Positions 60,077 to 64,000 of a stretch of 64,000 bases of DNA are shown here, one piece after another. Every line of letters begins with the position of its first letter. Position 1 is the first letter of the stretch. Location of the stretch: contig CM060963.1 of assembly GCA_030765045.1 (NCBI GenBank), forward strand, positions 73,247,117 to 73,311,116. The letters are read 5' to 3'. The stretch is from Tenodera sinensis (taxonomy: Eukaryota; Arthropoda; Insecta; Mantodea; Mantidae). Made by a program: the position numbers and the translations under genes. The notes beneath the pieces were generated by a model. The model did not search any database, had not been told where the DNA came from, and saw only the letters and a list, made by a program, of their open reading frames with translations.

Positions 60077-61614
60077 ATCGCCCACAACCAGGCCGTCTAG
60101 CAGTAACTTAGAAAACAAAGTTTAAACCATTTAATACCGTGTTAATTAATATTTACTATTTTAATAAACCGATTCACTGGTATATTATATACGCTTATGC
60201 AGAATATAAATAATTGGGAAAATACACAGTGTTACCTAAAATAATTTTTTAAAATTAGTCAGCTGTAAAGCAAAAACACAAGCATAATCACAGCGCTAAA
60301 CATTTCGGTTAGAAAACAAGAGAAGTTCATAACGGTTTCCAGACGAATGCAGTTCCTTAAAACCTGCCATTTGCTCCCGTTTGAAACGTGGTCTAAATGA
60401 CGAGAGAAGCATGAAAGGATTTCATGTTTCCGAGAAAGGCGTTCATCGAGTTCTGAAGTGGCTCAACCAGGACCGCAGAATCCGACAAGCGTAGATGGTG
60501 GTGCGCTAGTTATTCACTAATCCGCGATCACGAGAACATCTCCCGGAAGCGGCTTTACATGAATGCTATCGCCTGCAGCTGTGGCAGAATTTTAAAGGGG
60601 AGACATTGTTTCAGGATGATACAAAATGTTTTATTTTATATAGAGCCGCGTACACGGAAACGCTTTTGGTTTCCTATGGTGTTTAACTTTATTTAATAGA
60701 GACAGAATTTCCTTACTAGCCCTGTGTGCGCCAATCTCTTATTGGTTTGTATTCAATCTCGACACGTATCCTCTGAACAAAGGTTAGACCTAGGTGAACG
60801 GCGAAAGGGTAGGAGTATGGAAGCATTTCATCTCAGTGGTGGAAGACATGCTTAGCACATTAGTCCTTGGATGGGTTCCTCTCGTATAAGTTTGATAATT
60901 AGCATGGGCACGGAAGTGTGTGAGAGAAAGAGAGAGCACTCAATAGAAATAATCACCTGGATGGCTAAATGGTCCATGATCAAAGGCCAAAAGTGTTCTA
61001 CATTTTTAACATGCTATCACTATCCAGTTGTTTTCCGCGATATCCTAGATTATATGGACTTTCAAAGCCATTGCATAGTATGTTAGAGGTATTAGTGCGT
61101 AGATTTTTCTTGATGATACATTCACATAAGGAATTCATGTATCGTGAAAGGTAAAGCAGATAATTGAACATTATTGTATACATTATGTGCACAGCAGGAT
61201 TGAACAAGCGGATGTTTTGTTTACTAATACGGCTACAGCTGTCAAGCACACATTCACAGGTACGGCGAGTGATGTGTATAAACTAGACCAGCCTTAGGAA
61301 ACTGGTTTCACCACGTGTCTATGTGTCTGTTATCAGCTACTGCGAGTAACGAAAGGAGGGGTGGTACACAAGCTATCCAAGCTCTATGCACGAGGTCTGA
61401 GGAATATCAACATTCCTGATCTTCCGCTTTGTGCACTTGCCAAACCTAAGTTCATCAATTTATTTCAGTAGATATCGTGTAATTGAACTAAACGACTTAT
61501 TTTAGCAACACATAGAAAACATGAATAACTCAACCTTAAAGCTCTGCATCGCTATGCTTACTGCAGAAGTAAACGACAATGTAGTGGTTACATATTGACA
61601 GTTGCACATTCCAC
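60077..61614. other. No supportable feature
   Basis: Short coding-like pieces at 60400-60560 could not be joined to any family. Confidence 0.35.
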
Positions 61615-62440
61615 TAATTTCATTTTTACTTTCTCTACCACTAAGTAGAGGAAGTATTGTATTCCACCCAAAAATTCGATGTGAAGATTTCATAAAAAAA
61701 GCATTTATAGAAAAAGGTCCATGTGTGTGCATGTCTGCCAGTCTGTGGACAGCATAACTCAAATACGAAAAGTCGGTTAAAAGCCAAAGTTGGTATTTAA
61801 GTTTAATGTTTTTCAAGGATGCGACGCGAAGATTTTGAAGAAAATTGCACCTCTCTAAACTACCCTTTACACGGAAATTTTTTCGAAAATTTTGGTTTTC
61901 TTGAAAATGGCTAAAGATTTTGATTAAAAGGCCATATGTTTGAGATATTTTTATGACAAATTAAATGTACATCTTGATTTTTCTGGCTATAGCCCATGGA
62001 GTTTTATTTACTCTCGATGACTTTTGCGTAACTGATAAACAGTAAGAGAGACCAAATCTTACTATACAAAAATGGAGGTCTTGCTGAAACAGACAATTTA
62101 TATCCAAATAATTCTTTTTGTAGAGTAAACTATTTTGGAGATATTCCTTGTTATTGTGTAAGTTTTGGAGAACTTATACTTCTGCCAAATGCAAAAACAT
62201 GCTATTCATTTTTTATGTTAACTGTGCAAAGAGAACGGAATTTGGAAGCTTAAGAAAATTTCACTATCGCTCAAAGCCTATTGTGTTCTCACTTTCTCCT
62301 TGTGCCTACAAGGAAATAAACAATAAGGTCATTTCTGCAAATGTTTAGCTGTATTAACACGAAGAAGATAAAGGAATAAGAGTGTGTAAAAATGGTTAGC
62401 ACAGGAGTAGAGAAAGTCGTGTGAGTGCAACACATCAGGT
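61615..62440 (+). repeat. Repeat R, full-length copy
   Basis: Ends TTTACTTTCTCTACCACTAA and AGTAGAGAAAGTCGTGTGAG. Contains all core blocks (TATTCCACCCAAAAATTCGA, AAAGCCAAAGTTGGTATTTA, GGATGCGACGCGAAGATTTT, GCAAAGAGAACGGAATTTGG). The internal site has only a short TGTGTGTGCATG, so the array has not expanded here. Confidence 0.85.
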
Positions 62441-62479
62441 GTCCTATTTATGCAACCATGCACTGTAGAGGTAAATGAT

Positions 62480-62750
62480 GCAGTTATGTTTCAGCTTGAG
62501 AAGTCGCCGTTAAAACCTGCGCACTCATGCTCCCAACACGTCCCACAGCGACCCGCTTTTAAATATTTGACTATCACTTAAGCCACCTGTGTCCATTGAG
62601 TCCACAGGAAATTAGGAGGAATTATTTCTGTAAATATTTATTTCGATTAACATGAAGTAGATAGAAAAATAGCAAGAATAATTTATATACACTACATAAA
62701 GCAAACAACAGTGACTACATAACGTCATGCGGATGTAACAGGGCACATCT
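62480..62750 (+). repeat. Repeat R partial copy (right end)
   Basis: ATTTCGATTAACATGAAGTA, GATAGAAAAATAGCAAGAAT and CGTCATGCGGATGTAACAGG correspond to the family's last 200 bases. Follows the previous copy in the same orientation. Confidence 0.5.
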
Positions 62751-63384
62751 TATGGTATTACGTATATTATAGTAGCACTGGCATTTGACCATTTCCATGA
62801 TAGGCTTTGAAAAGCTTCATTGTGTTTTACGCGTGATCATTTGTGGAAGCTCCTTCAAAATGAATAAGCATTGTGTGTTTTGTTAGATTGCATACATCGC
62901 TTTAGGAAATCCCTTTTATCTTTCGGACGTACATGTATGTTAATTATATTCAGTTTATTCAATTGCTGCGTAATTACCTTGGTTCTAATCCGGAAACCGC
63001 ATTCACCCCACAATAATATTAATATATCGCTTATTTCCCTGTTTAAATATAGGATATACAATACCGGTTACCTATATTTCTGAACGATATTCACTATACT
63101 ATCTAATATCCTCCTATTAATTGGTACAACGCTTCATTTTTTCAGAAACAAATCGTTGTATGAAAATAATTCACACATTTTGAACCGGAAACTATTATTT
63201 CCTAGTGGTCGATAAAATATCAATGCCCAAATTCGAAACAGCATATAATGGTATTTAAACTAATAATACTATGGATATGGTTTGATATCATTTTCATAAT
63301 ATTTGAGCACATTTCTTTTCTTGTTTCAGAAAAATACTTATAAGAAAGAAAGTCAAAGATAGGCTACTTCCGAAAGAGCTTGAA
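62751..63384. other. No supportable feature
   Basis: Nothing recognised. Confidence 0.4.
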
Positions 63385-63484
63385 AATAATTGTATTGTGT
63401 TCCACACAAAAATTCGCTCTCGAGATTTAACCGGAAATATGTTTTGATGCCCCTGATACGAAAAAGAAGCATTTATAGAAAAAG

Positions 63485-63569
<85 letters not shown>

Positions 63570-63690
63570 TGCGTGCGTCCATGAACATAAATCAAAACCG
63601 AACTTCGGTTAAAAATCAAAGTTGGTATTTAAGTTTAACGTCTTTCAAGGATACGACACGAAGATTGTGAGGAAAACACGTATGAAATAT
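63385..63690 (+). repeat. Repeat R, left half, with (TC)n(TG)n
   Basis: ATTGTGTTCCACACAAAAAT, TTTAACCGGAAATATGTTTT, ATAGAAAAAGGTC, TC and TG arrays (63486-63565), then AAATCAAAGTTGGTATTTAA and GGATACGACACGAAGATTGT. Breaks off at about 63690. The remaining sequence to 64000 shows nothing recognisable. Confidence 0.75.
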
Positions 63691-64000
63691 ATTTCTATGA
63701 ATTTACTTATTTTTTAGTTTTATTTACACTTCCACAGAGAACGACTCAGGCATTTGATGTTCGCATTCGGGAGGTCACAGTCGGTCAATTGGAATGTGGT
63801 TTTCGTGACCTCTACCATTATCATGTAAATACCGAGCTGGATATTCAATATCCTGGTCGACAATTCCCCCAAGAGAACAGAATAAAATGGCGAAGGACAT
63901 TTAAGGCTCTCTGATATACATATCAGTGCAAAAACATCTATCCATAGGATATTTACACGATCACAGTCCAAACTTGCAAGTAAATCAGTAGCAATGAACT

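Overview
This window is animal, almost certainly insect, nuclear DNA. It is AT-rich, has no operons or dense coding, and carries exons bounded by GT/AG splice sites, tRNA-headed SINEs ending in GAA-type tails, Tc1/mariner, IS630-like and MULE-type transposase remnants, LINE reverse transcriptase remnants, solo LTRs and very long microsatellites. Large intergenic repeats next to a biogenic-amine receptor exon suggest a big-genome insect (cockroach, termite, stick insect or orthopteran are guesses). The species cannot be fixed from the sequence alone.

Only two stretches look like host protein-coding sequence. (1) Minus strand 14104-14581, with splice sites on both sides, encodes the glycosylated extracellular N-terminus and first transmembrane helix of an aminergic GPCR, best matched to the invertebrate serotonin 5-HT1 type. 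A candidate non-coding first exon lies upstream around 15341-15480. (2) Minus strand 36971-37252 encodes a complete 93-residue product with a signal peptide and six cysteines, with a poly(A) signal 24 bases past the stop. I do not recognise its family.

Layout. 0-7 kb: mariner remnant, TAA microsatellite, SINE-A copies, Jockey-like LINE end. 7.0-7.5 kb: solo LTR with a TATA box. 10.7-11.5 kb: first clear copy of an unidentified interspersed repeat, here called R. 14.1-15.5 kb: receptor exon and putative 5' exon. 15.8-17.2 kb: Tc1/mariner element with long terminal inverted repeats, abutted by SINE-B. 20.7-22.6 kb: IS630-like transposase, a ~600-bp TAA array and a MULE-type fragment. 23.3-23.9 kb: solo LTR. 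25.3-29.3 kb: R, a second IS630-like copy, LINE end, R. 30.3-31.6 kb: mariner-type element with ~240-bp inverted repeats, one arm split by a SINE. 32.7-35.5 kb: LTR, mariner and LINE pieces. 37 kb: secreted-peptide gene. 37.8-42.6 kb: SINE-D, a 385-bp MITE-like foldback, LINE with YADD motif, LTR. 43.3-45.5 and 52.0-55.8 kb: clusters of R. 46.9-49.3 kb: SINEs and LTR. 56.5 kb: second TTA array. 57.7-63.7 kb: more R copies and a SINE-B with a 10-bp target duplication.

The commonest structure is R (at least 15 full or partial copies, both strands). It is about 0.6-0.9 kb, has short inverted ends of the type ACTTTCTCTAC, and most long copies carry a dinucleotide microsatellite at one fixed internal position. 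It is the main candidate here for an undescribed element. The genes do not form a pathway: one receptor exon and one orphan peptide gene sit in a sea of transposon remains.
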